In this document: one piece after another, positions 8,548-15,061 of the stretch
Layout of the letters: each line of letters opens with the position of its first letter
How positions within the stretch are numbered: the first letter of the stretch is position 1
Source: Gemmataceae bacterium
Lineage (GTDB): Bacteria; Planctomycetota; Planctomycetia; Gemmatales; Gemmataceae
Length of the DNA stretch: 44,707 nucleotides
Assembly (NCBI GenBank): GCA_009692005.1
Contig: SHZZ01000028.1
Coordinates: 1 to 44,707, forward strand
Direction: 5' to 3'
The notes under the pieces: model-generated
Databases searched by the model: none
Seen by the model: the letters and a program-made list of their open reading frames with translations, nothing else
Told to the model about the DNA's origin: nothing
Made by a program: the position numbers and the translations under genes

Positions 8548-8802
8548 CTACCCTTTCACGGGCGCCTTGCCCGCCTTCGCTTCCACGGCTTTCAGCATTT
8601 TTCCCTCGTCAGGAAAGCAGCCTTCAGCCAATTTGGAAAACAACAGTTTGCCATTTACCGTCAGTTCAAAACAGCCGCCATCGGAAGGGATCAGTTTGAA
8701 TTCTCCAATAGCCTGTTTGAAATGAGCCAGCAATTTCGCCGTCAGACTGACGGCCTGCGGCTCGTAATTTCACTTGGAACAGTAGCGCAATTCCACTTTC
8801 AT
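8548..8802 (-). CDS. SelW-like Rdx-family selenoprotein (CxxU)
   Basis: Reading the in-frame TGA at 8770-8772 as selenocysteine gives an 84-residue protein beginning MKVELRYCSKUNYEPQA, with a C8-x-x-U11 redox motif on the first beta strand as in SelW/SelT/Rdx thioredoxin-like proteins. The rest fits the family: a helix (AVSLTAKLLAHFKQAIGEF), a Gly-Cys turn (PSDGGCFELTVNGKLLFSK) and the GCFPDEGKMLKAVEAKAGK end. The ATG at 8802 has AGGAG eight bases upstream, so translation clearly begins before the TGA. A strong SECIS-like hairpin follows at 8738-8754. The family is believed to act in thiol/selenol redox reactions; the substrate is unknown. The gene is first in a two-gene operon with selD, four bases apart. 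Confidence 0.92.
8738..8754 (-). promoter_or_regulatory. Candidate bacterial SECIS hairpin in the selW-like gene
   Basis: The mRNA forms GCCGUCA-GUC-UGACGGC, a perfect seven-base-pair stem with the three-base loop GUC. The loop begins 22 bases after the UGA at 8770-8772, inside the usual 16-37 base window, and starts with G as expected for SelB recognition. Its loop closely matches the GUU loop of the selD hairpin, as would be expected if one SelB reads both. Confidence 0.8.
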
Positions 8803-8840
8803 TTTCGCTCTCCTGCTCAAAAAGACTTGGGCTGGTTAGT

Positions 8841-8869
8841 ATGCTAGGCTTGAGCCTGCGGTTGAGCAA
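8841..8869 (-). promoter_or_regulatory. Possible promoter of the selW-selD operon
   Basis: On the minus strand TTGCTC (8864-8869) and TAGCAT (8841-8846) are separated by 17 bases and lie about 40 bases ahead of the SelW start codon, in the 90-base gap shared with the divergent Tsr3-like gene. Both hexamers are only partial matches to the sigma-70 consensus. Confidence 0.35.
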
Positions 8870-8892
8870 CAAAGATCCCTGGAAGCAGGAAC

Positions 8893-9342
8893 ATGGAGCC
8901 GAGTTTTCCCCCAGCCATTATTGTGCGCCATCGCAAGGAGAACCCGAAGAAATGCTCGGTGATCCCCTTGAAGGGCCGCCCCGGGATTGAGTTTTTGAAT
9001 TACCCCTTGCAGGATAAATTCTCTCGGGAGGGCTATATCCGCCTGGCCGCCGACGGCCCGCATTTATCCACGGCGGATGTTCACCTCGGTATTTTGCTGC
9101 TTGATGGAAGCTGGCGCTGGGCAGGGGCGATGGAGAAGGATTTTTCCCATGTGCCGCCGCGCTCGCTCTCGGGTTTCCAGACTGCTTACCCGCGGGTGAG
9201 CAAACTGGGAACCGACCCGGATAACGGCCTGGCCTCCATCGAGGCGCTGTATATCGCCTTGAGGACTTTGTCCCGACCGCTGGAAGGCATCCTCGACAAT
9301 TACCGCTGGAAAGCGGAGTTCCTGTATAAAAACGGCTGGTAA
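8893..9342 (+). CDS. Tsr3-like (DUF367) putative aminocarboxypropyl transferase
   Basis: The 149-residue protein resembles Tsr3, which adds an aminocarboxypropyl group from SAM to small-subunit rRNA in eukaryotes and archaea, and more distantly the bacterial DTW-domain tRNA acp3U enzymes. Visible: an N-terminal NPKKCS box (17-22) like the DPKKCS of Tsr3, LLLDGSWRWA (68-77) matching the D-x-S/T-W motif, and YPRVSKLGTDPDNGLASIEALYIAL (99-123) matching the SAM-binding segment, then YRWKAEFL near the end. The start ATG has GGAAGCAGGA upstream. It is divergent from the selenium operon. Assignment to Tsr3 rather than DTW rests on the NPKKCS box and the SIEAL segment; its RNA target here is unknown. 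Confidence 0.72.
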   Translation: MEPSFPPAIIVRHRKENPKKCSVIPLKGRPGIEFLNYPLQDKFSREGYIRLAADGPHLSTADVHLGILLLDGSWRWAGAMEKDFSHVPPRSLSGFQTAYPRVSKLGTDPDNGLASIEALYIALRTLSRPLEGILDNYRWKAEFLYKNGW

Positions 9343-9378
9343 GGGGGCTCGGTTGATTCGGCGGCCCCGTCTTTTTTC

Positions 9379-9409
9379 CCCGGGAACGCCAGGCTCCAGC
9401 CTGGCATTC
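9379..9409. repeat. Single-hairpin dispersed repeat (copy B)
   Basis: CCGGGAAC is followed by a perfect hairpin GCCAGGC-TCCA-GCCTGGC at 9388-9405 and a pyrimidine tail ATTCTTTT. It matches one half of the double-hairpin element at 21591-21654, including the GGGAAC(GCC) flank, and lies directly against the CCCCTCTCC repeat at 9410-9464. Confidence 0.75.
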
Positions 9410-9464
9410 TTTTCCCCCTCTCCCCGCCGCAAAGCAGTGGGGGAGAGGTTTGGGGAGTGAGGGG
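9410..9464. repeat. CCCCTCTCC/GGGGAGAGG dispersed repeat, copy 1
   Basis: An imperfect inverted repeat of about 55 bases: TTTTCCCCCTCTCC on the left, an AAAGCAGTGG centre, then GGGGAGAGG and GGGGAGTGAGGGG. It is nearly identical to the copy cut by the right edge of the window at 44654-44707. It lies in the non-coding gap between the Tsr3-like gene and the DUF255 gene. Confidence 0.8.
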
Positions 9465-9477
9465 ACCAAAAAAAAAA

Positions 9478-9501
9478 CCGGTCGCTCACGCTTCCGGCTC
9501 G
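9478..9501 (-). repeat. GAGCCGGAAGCGTGAGCGAC-type short repeat
   Basis: On the minus strand the sequence reads CGAGCCGGAAGCGTGAGCGA followed by CCGG. Related AAGCG(C/T)CAGCG(A/G)C words occur at 21542-21556 and 21669-21693 on the plus strand, also in an intergenic gap and beside hairpin repeats. They look like fragments of a third dispersed repeat type. Confidence 0.5.
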
Positions 9502-9515
9502 TAAATTGCGACGGA

Positions 9516-11447
9516 TTACTTTCCCTTGGCCTCGAGGAAATGAGCCAGGGATTCGGCCAGCCCGGTGGAGCCGCCGGGTTGAACTTTCAGCCTGCCCGAC
9601 AGGCGTTTCAAAGTGCCCTCGGCAATCTGTATGTACTTTTTCCCTTCCAGGCCTTTTCCCAACCGGGTGAGATTGGCAATGGCCACGCTGTTTCCCGAAG
9701 GCTGGGCCCCATCGTACATTTCAATTGCCCGGGCAAAGAGTTTTTCATGCTCGTTGGAGGTTTGATAAAAAGGCCCAGCGCCCTCCTTGCCGTGATGCTT
9801 GATCATCAAGTCGGTGAGTTTAACTCCCTCGGCTCGCCACTTTTCATCACCGGTGATTTCATGCAGAACCAGCAACCCGTGAACCAGGAAGGCGTAGTCT
9901 TCGAGGTAAGCGAGAAATTTGCCCTGCGGTTTTTCCCCTGGCGCCGCGCCATAAACCCGCAGCAGCCGACCTTCAGAGTTGACCATCTTGTTCAAGAGGA
10001 AGCGGGCGTTCTTTTCCGCCACAGCCAGGTAGCTGGGCTCCTTCAAGGCTGCTGAAGCCCTGGCCAAACCGGCGATCATCTGCCCATTCCAACCAGTTAG
10101 TATTTTCGTGTCGAGGAAGGGTGGCGCTCGCAGGCTTCGGGTTTTCAACAAAGTGGCGCGGATTTTTTGCAAATCAGATTCGATCTCCTGGCTGGGCCGT
10201 TTCAACTGCGCCGCCAGTTTTTCAGGGTTTAGCGACCTGCGGGGAATCAGGTGCTTGCCTTCAAAATTCGGCTCCGAACCGTAAACCACCCGGAACAATC
10301 CTGCTATTTGCTTGTCCGGCAGCAGTTCCGTGATCTCCTTGTCGTCCCAAACATAGTATTTTCCCTCCACGCCTTCACTGTCGGCGTCGAGCGAGGAATA
10401 AAATCCTCCCTCGGGGGAAGTCATTCTGGCGAGGATGAAATCGCAAGTGGAGCGCAGCGTCTGGCGGTACAAAAGAACATCGGCATCCTTCAAGGCATCG
10501 GCGTAAACTTCGCAAAGCTGGGCGTTGTCGTAGAGCATTTTCTCAAAATGCGGCACGGTCCAGGTGCGTTCCACGGTGTAGCGGTGAAAGCCGCCGCCGA
10601 GGTGATCGAAGATGCCGCCGAGGGCCATTTTCTCCAGGGTGAGATCGAGCATCTTTGCAGACTTGCCGGACGGATCGTTTTTCTTTTCTTTCTGAAATAG
10701 CCGGAGTACTGAAGGTGTGGGGAATTTGGGCCCTTGAAAATTCCTCGCTGCGGAGCTGAACCCGCCATGCACCGGGTCGAATTCTTCTTGAAGGGCTTCC
10801 ATCGCCCCGTTGACCAGGGAACGGTCGAGGTCGACCAAGTTGAGCCCAACTGCCTCGCCCTGCAGCGACCGCCGGGTGGCCGAGGACAAAGATTCCGCTT
10901 GCTCAAGTATCTCCTTGGCTTTCTCTTTTTTGACCTTCAGAGCGGTTTCCAACACCGACTTGAACCCCTGCACTTCACCTCCCTCAACTTTTTTGTCAAA
11001 CGGCGGCCAGTAGGTTCCCCCGAACAGCGGCCGCCCGTCCGCCAGCAAAAACATCGACAACGGCCAGCCGCCCCGCTGACCCATCACATTCAACGCTGTC
11101 AGGTAAACATGGTCGATGTCCGGCTTTTCTTCCCGGTCCACTTTGATGCAGATAAAGTTGTCATTCATGATCTTGGCGATCTCTTCGTTGGCAAACGATT
11201 CCTTCTCCATGACATGGCACCAATGGCAGGAAGAATAGCCAATGGAAAGGAAAACCCATTTTCCTTCGGCTTTGGCTTTTTGAAAAGCTTCCACGCCCCA
11301 GGGGAACCAGTTCACCGGGTTGTGCGCGTGTTGGCGCAAGTAGGCGCTCGACTCGCCAGCCAGCTTGTTAGCCTTGTTTTCGGCAGCGGTCAGCAATGGG
11401 GAAAAAATTAGGGCGCAAAGAATCGCCGCGGGTTGAAGCTTTGGCAT
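9516..11447 (-). CDS. DUF255 thioredoxin-like protein (YyaL/SPATA20 type), exported
   Basis: The 643-residue protein starts with a signal peptide ([23 protein letters not shown]) and then a thioredoxin-like DUF255 domain with [27 protein letters not shown] (C74-H-W-C77), [10 protein letters not shown] and [12 protein letters not shown]. The remainder is an alpha/alpha-barrel region with [27 protein letters not shown] and [19 protein letters not shown] motifs. This is the normal full family length. The family's reaction is not established, though the CHWC motif implies redox or thiol chemistry. It is 18 bases downstream of a DsbD-alpha-like gene, so an extracytoplasmic thiol function is plausible. 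TGAGGA precedes the ATG. Confidence 0.88.
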   Translation of the reverse strand: MPKLQPAAILCALIFSPLLTAAENKANKLAGESSAYLRQHAHNPVNWFPWGVEAFQKAKAEGKWVFLSIGYSSCHWCHVMEKESFANEEIAKIMNDNFICIKVDREEKPDIDHVYLTALNVMGQRGGWPLSMFLLADGRPLFGGTYWPPFDKKVEGGEVQGFKSVLETALKVKKEKAKEILEQAESLSSATRRSLQGEAVGLNLVDLDRSLVNGAMEALQEEFDPVHGGFSSAARNFQGPKFPTPSVLRLFQKEKKNDPSGKSAKMLDLTLEKMALGGIFDHLGGGFHRYTVERTWTVPHFEKMLYDNAQLCEVYADALKDADVLLYRQTLRSTCDFILARMTSPEGGFYSSLDADSEGVEGKYYVWDDKEITELLPDKQIAGLFRVVYGSEPNFEGKHLIPRRSLNPEKLAAQLKRPSQEIESDLQKIRATLLKTRSLRAPPFLDTKILTGWNGQMIAGLARASAALKEPSYLAVAEKNARFLLNKMVNSEGRLLRVYGAAPGEKPQGKFLAYLEDYAFLVHGLLVLHEITGDEKWRAEGVKLTDLMIKHHGKEGAGPFYQTSNEHEKLFARAIEMYDGAQPSGNSVAIANLTRLGKGLEGKKYIQIAEGTLKRLSGRLKVQPGGSTGLAESLAHFLEAKGK

Positions 11448-11465
11448 GCATTCCTCAGGGGGAGG

Positions 11466-11924
11466 CTAGGGGAGTTTCAAGGAAGTCAGGGCCGGGGGCA
11501 GGCAGGTTTTATCATTGCAGGCCTGGAATTTCACCACTACCTCGGCGGCTTTGACATCGGGAGGCAGCGTGACCGTGCCTTTGATCGCCACTTTCCCTTC
11601 ATAGGTGATGTAGTCGCCGACGATTGGGTCTTTGACCAGGTGGCCCAGGGGGTAGGTCACCTTGCAGGGCAGGGTTTTTCCATCGGATTTCACGGTGACT
11701 GTGGTTTGCGCCGTGGCAAGATCGGGGTTGCCCGCTGGGTTGGCGTAGACATGCCAGCCTTTTTCAATCGTGAGCTGGACGGAAAAAGATTTTTGCCCGG
11801 CGATGGATCCGCCTTCAGCCTTGATTTCCACTTTGACCACCTTGGAGCTGTCGTTTTGCCCATTAGCCTGAAAGGCCATGGTAAGCAACAAGGCCACTGC
11901 GGCTGTCCAACGCGGAGTTTTCAT
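11466..11924 (-). CDS. Stand-alone DsbD N-terminal (alpha) domain protein
   Basis: The 152-residue protein has a signal peptide (MKTPRWTAAVALLLTMAFQANG) followed by a single immunoglobulin-like DsbD-alpha domain: KGWHVYANP (residues 55-63) and VVKFQACNDKTCLPP with C136 and C141 corresponding to the reactive pair of DsbD-alpha. In E. coli this domain passes electrons from the DsbD membrane core to periplasmic partners. Here the membrane and gamma domains are missing, and no membrane reductase is encoded nearby. The next gene in the same direction is the CHWC-bearing DUF255 protein, an obvious candidate partner (inference). Confidence 0.85.
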   Translation of the reverse strand: MKTPRWTAAVALLLTMAFQANGQNDSSKVVKVEIKAEGGSIAGQKSFSVQLTIEKGWHVYANPAGNPDLATAQTTVTVKSDGKTLPCKVTYPLGHLVKDPIVGDYITYEGKVAIKGTVTLPPDVKAAEVVVKFQACNDKTCLPPALTSLKLP

Positions 11925-12013
11925 GGTCTCTCTCGTTTGAATTCGGTTTCCCTTGATCTGATATTAATTTATCATCAACCCATGCGAAGAGCCAATTGGA
12001 AAGAGGAGCGAAG

Positions 12014-12892
12014 ATGATTTACCGGGGAATCGCGGCGCTTGTCCTGGCGGCGCTGATGCCTTTTTTCGCCCTTTTCTCATTTGGCCAGGAGAAAAAGCCG
12101 GTGGCCGCCAGCGAGGCGGCGAAAAAGGTTTGGCAGGAACTCAATGCCGGCCCTCACACTGTTCTCGAATCCAATCACCTGATCCTGGTGGTTCCCAAGC
12201 CCTTTGAATCCAAGGGGAAGGAATTTGCCAACGAGGTGGAAAAACATCTGAACCTGGCTTCCAAGATATTAGGGTTCACCAGCGACTCGCCCCCCTGGGA
12301 AGGGAAGCTTTTGCTGCTGGTTCTGCCCGACCGGGAAAAGTTCGGGTCGTTCGTTCGCCGATTGGAAAAGCGATCTCCCGACCGCGATGAGCTTGCTTCT
12401 TTTGTGGTTTTGGAAGGGATACCCCATCTGGCGGCAACTCAGGCCAAAGGAAAGGAGAAGAGTTTGCCTTACCTGGAGGCCAACTTGGAAATATCGGGCG
12501 CTTTATTACAATCCAAAGCTGGTTCCAAAACGGCATTGCCCGGTTGGGTGACGGAAGGCTTTGCCAAAGCCATTCATTTTCGGGTGCTGGGTCCAGCTAA
12601 TAAAACCGTGCAAATTGAACACAAAAAGGCCAAAACCCAGGTGGCTTCCATTCAGGACATCAGCGTTGTCTGGAACAACCCCGATCCGGAGAAGGCCCAA
12701 GTGCTCCAGGCCAGCGTAATGGAGTACTTGGCGTTTGGGCCGCATTCAGCCAAGCTGCCCAATTTCCTCAAGGGGTTCTCTCCTGATGAGAATGGCAACT
12801 CTCCCTCGGTCGATCAGGCGCTGACCGCAGCCGGGCTCTCCGCGAACAACCTCCTGGGCGGCTGGAAGGTCTGGGTGGTGAATCCGAAATGA
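12014..12892 (+). CDS. Secreted protein resembling a peptidase-MA-like domain without zinc motif
   Basis: The 292-residue protein starts at an ATG preceded by AGAGGAG and has a signal peptide ending near LFSFGQ. Function is not recognised. The LPGWVTEGFAKAI segment resembles the LPxWlxEGlA motif of peptidase-MA-like zinc proteases, but the helix upstream, where HExxH would sit, reads ANLEISGALLQ and lacks both His residues. The early part (NHLILVVPKPFESKGKEFANEVEKHL, LLVLPDREKFGSFVRRL) also resembles the usual lead-in of those proteins. It may be a catalytically dead relative with a binding role. It is divergent from the DsbD-alpha gene. Confidence 0.65.
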   Translation: MIYRGIAALVLAALMPFFALFSFGQEKKPVAASEAAKKVWQELNAGPHTVLESNHLILVVPKPFESKGKEFANEVEKHLNLASKILGFTSDSPPWEGKLLLLVLPDREKFGSFVRRLEKRSPDRDELASFVVLEGIPHLAATQAKGKEKSLPYLEANLEISGALLQSKAGSKTALPGWVTEGFAKAIHFRVLGPANKTVQIEHKKAKTQVASIQDISVVWNNPDPEKAQVLQASVMEYLAFGPHSAKLPNFLKGFSPDENGNSPSVDQALTAAGLSANNLLGGWKVWVVNPK

Positions 12893-13086
12893 GGAGTGCG
12901 CGGGAATGATGTGTCGTTGTGGCAGCGAGAAAAAGCCACAAACAGATACCCCAATTGTATCATTTAAGAAAAGGGGTTCCAGAAAAAAGTTCCCTGACGA
13001 ATGGTTGTTTATTTCATAATGAAAACAGTGTGGTATATTGGTTTGGCCGGTTCCCTCCTGAGTTTATTTACCCCCTGGTGAGCTTT

Positions 13087-14106
13087 ATGAAATCTGATCT
13101 TCCCGTTGATGCTGCCGCCCTGGAGAGCTTCGGTAAAAAATGTAACAGCCTCCGTAAGGAAATTGCCAAGATCGTTGTCGGCCAAGACGCCGTTATTGAG
13201 CAACTCCTTCTCGCCATCCTGGCCAAAGGGCACGCGCTCCTGGTTGGGGTGCCTGGGTTGGCCAAGACCCTCATGGTTTCAACACTGTCCCGGGTATTGC
13301 ACCTGGGTTTTAAGCGTATCCAGTTCACTCCCGACCTGATGCCCTCGGACATTACCGGTACGGAAGTCATTCAGGATGACCCGGTCACGCGCCTGCGGGC
13401 CTTTAAGTTCCTTCCCGGTCCCATTTTTTCCAACCTGGTGCTGGCCGATGAAATCAACCGCACTCCGCCCAAAACCCAGGCCGCGCTTCTGGAAGCCATG
13501 CAGGAAAGAAAAGTCACAATTGGCGGTGTGGATCACAAACTCCCTTCCCCCTTCTTCGTGCTGGCCACCCAGAACCCTATTGAACAGGAAGGCACCTACC
13601 CGCTGCCGGAAGCCCAGCTTGATCGCTTTCTCTTCCTGATTAAGGTCGGCTACCCGACCGACATGGAAGAAGATGAAATCATGCGGCGCAGTTCCCTCGA
13701 CATGCCCGAGTTGCAGACCGTTTTGGATGGGGGGGAAATTGAGGAATTGCAGAGGATGGTCCGGCAGATTCTGGTTTCCGACAGCGTCCTGGAGTATGCC
13801 CGCAAGATCACGCGGGCCTCGCGCCCGGGAACCGAGGAAGCGGCTTCCTTCGCGGGGAAATGGATCCAGTGGGGCGCCGGGCCCCGGGCCAGCACCAGCC
13901 TGATTCTTTCCGGAAAGGCGCGCGCCGCGCTGCATGGCCGGGCCCATGTCACGCCGCAAGATATTGAAACCGTGGCCTATCCCGTACTGCGCCACCGCAT
14001 CCTGCCATCCTTCACCGCGCAGGCCGATGGCATTGGACCGGATGACATCACCCGCAAGATCCTCGATGAAGTCAAAGCCAAACTGCCTCAGAATCAATCA
14101 GCCTAA
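13087..14106 (+). CDS. MoxR family AAA+ ATPase
   Basis: The 339-residue protein is a MoxR-class AAA+ ATPase: Walker A GVPGLAKT (54-61), Walker B VLADEINR (118-125), sensor-1 ATQNP (160-164), and LPEAQLDRFLF with the arginine finger region. MoxR ATPases act as chaperones that activate vWA-domain partners, which follow at once downstream. The start is the ATG at 13087, where family similarity begins, preceded by GGTGAG; an upstream extension in frame to 12919 has no family character. The leader contains a TATATT at 13034-13039 that could be a -10 box but no convincing -35. First gene of a same-strand series reaching 21529 with gaps of 3-39 bases. Confidence 0.95.
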   Translation: MKSDLPVDAAALESFGKKCNSLRKEIAKIVVGQDAVIEQLLLAILAKGHALLVGVPGLAKTLMVSTLSRVLHLGFKRIQFTPDLMPSDITGTEVIQDDPVTRLRAFKFLPGPIFSNLVLADEINRTPPKTQAALLEAMQERKVTIGGVDHKLPSPFFVLATQNPIEQEGTYPLPEAQLDRFLFLIKVGYPTDMEEDEIMRRSSLDMPELQTVLDGGEIEELQRMVRQILVSDSVLEYARKITRASRPGTEEAASFAGKWIQWGAGPRASTSLILSGKARAALHGRAHVTPQDIETVAYPVLRHRILPSFTAQADGIGPDDITRKILDEVKAKLPQNQSA

Positions 14107-14121
14107 GCGACTGAATAATCC

Positions 14122-15051
14122 ATGAAACCTTCCATCAACCTGCTGGAACAGGCTAAACAGTTGGGGTTGCGCGCCCTGACACTTGTGGAAGGCTTGCGTG
14201 TCGGGGACCAGGCCAGCCCCTTGCGCGGCTTTTCTGTCGAGTTCGCGCAACACCGCGAGTATGTTCCCGGCGACGACCTCAGGCACATCGATTGGCGCGG
14301 CTACGCGCGCACCGAACGCTACATCGTCAAGCAATACGAGCAAGAGACCAACTTCACAGCCCACCTGCTGCTCGATTTATCCGGGTCAATGGCCTATGGC
14401 AAAGCGGGGCAATCGAAGCACGAACAGGCGCGTGTGCTGGCGGCAGTGGTGGCCCACGTGGCGGTCAGCCAGGGGGACGCCGTCGGCTTGAAAACGCTGG
14501 ACGAGCCCGGTTACACGGCGCGACTGGCCCAGTTTCAACCCAGCACCAAGCCCGACCGTTTGCGCTTGCTTTTGGAACAAGTCACCTCGCTGCAACCGCA
14601 GGCTGAAAGAGAAAGTGAACAATCGGTTCCGGTGGTGGCGCCGGCCGTCAGGCAGTTGGCCGAACGCCTGACCCGCAAGGGTGTGGTGGCCATCTTCAGC
14701 GATTTTTTTGAACCGTGGCAGCCCTTGCTGGCGGAACTCCATCAATTGCGCGCCCGCGGGCAGGATGTGCTGCTGTTTCACATTTTACATGGCGATGAAA
14801 TCGACCTCCCCTGGGAGGGGCAGGTGCTGTTCGAGGATCTGGAATCCTCGGGGGCGCTGATTACCCGGCCGCACCTCTTGCGCGCCAGCTACAAGGCGGA
14901 AATCCAAAAGTGGCAGCAGAAGATGCAGGATTCCTGCACGCGCTTGCAAATTGAATACGCCCTGGTGCGGTCCGAAGCGCCTCCCGATGACACGGTGTTA
15001 ACCCTTCTGGCCCGGCGGCTGAGTAAACGCCGGATCGGCCGGGTGAGTTAA
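14122..15051 (+). CDS. DUF58 domain protein (MoxR partner)
   Basis: The 309-residue protein has the DUF58 signature REYVPGDDLRHIDWRGYART (45-64) and a vWA-like fold with an intact metal-site motif DLSGSM (D85-x-S87-x-S89). DUF58 proteins almost always follow moxR and are thought to be its clients or adaptors. No membrane segment is seen, so it is probably cytoplasmic. The gap to moxR is 15 bases and to the next gene 10 bases. Confidence 0.92.
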   Translation: MKPSINLLEQAKQLGLRALTLVEGLRVGDQASPLRGFSVEFAQHREYVPGDDLRHIDWRGYARTERYIVKQYEQETNFTAHLLLDLSGSMAYGKAGQSKHEQARVLAAVVAHVAVSQGDAVGLKTLDEPGYTARLAQFQPSTKPDRLRLLLEQVTSLQPQAERESEQSVPVVAPAVRQLAERLTRKGVVAIFSDFFEPWQPLLAELHQLRARGQDVLLFHILHGDEIDLPWEGQVLFEDLESSGALITRPHLLRASYKAEIQKWQQKMQDSCTRLQIEYALVRSEAPPDDTVLTLLARRLSKRRIGRVS

Positions 15052-15061
15052 GAGCGACCTG

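Noticed and set aside
8485-8772. selD and the SelW-like gene as frameshifted or nonsense-mutated pseudogenes
   Set aside because: Both stops are TGA, both fall exactly on the catalytic Cys position, both are followed by a spaced hairpin, and the reading frame is otherwise intact.
13279-14097. A 272-residue antisense frame within moxR
   Set aside because: It mirrors the moxR codon pattern and shows no recognisable domain.
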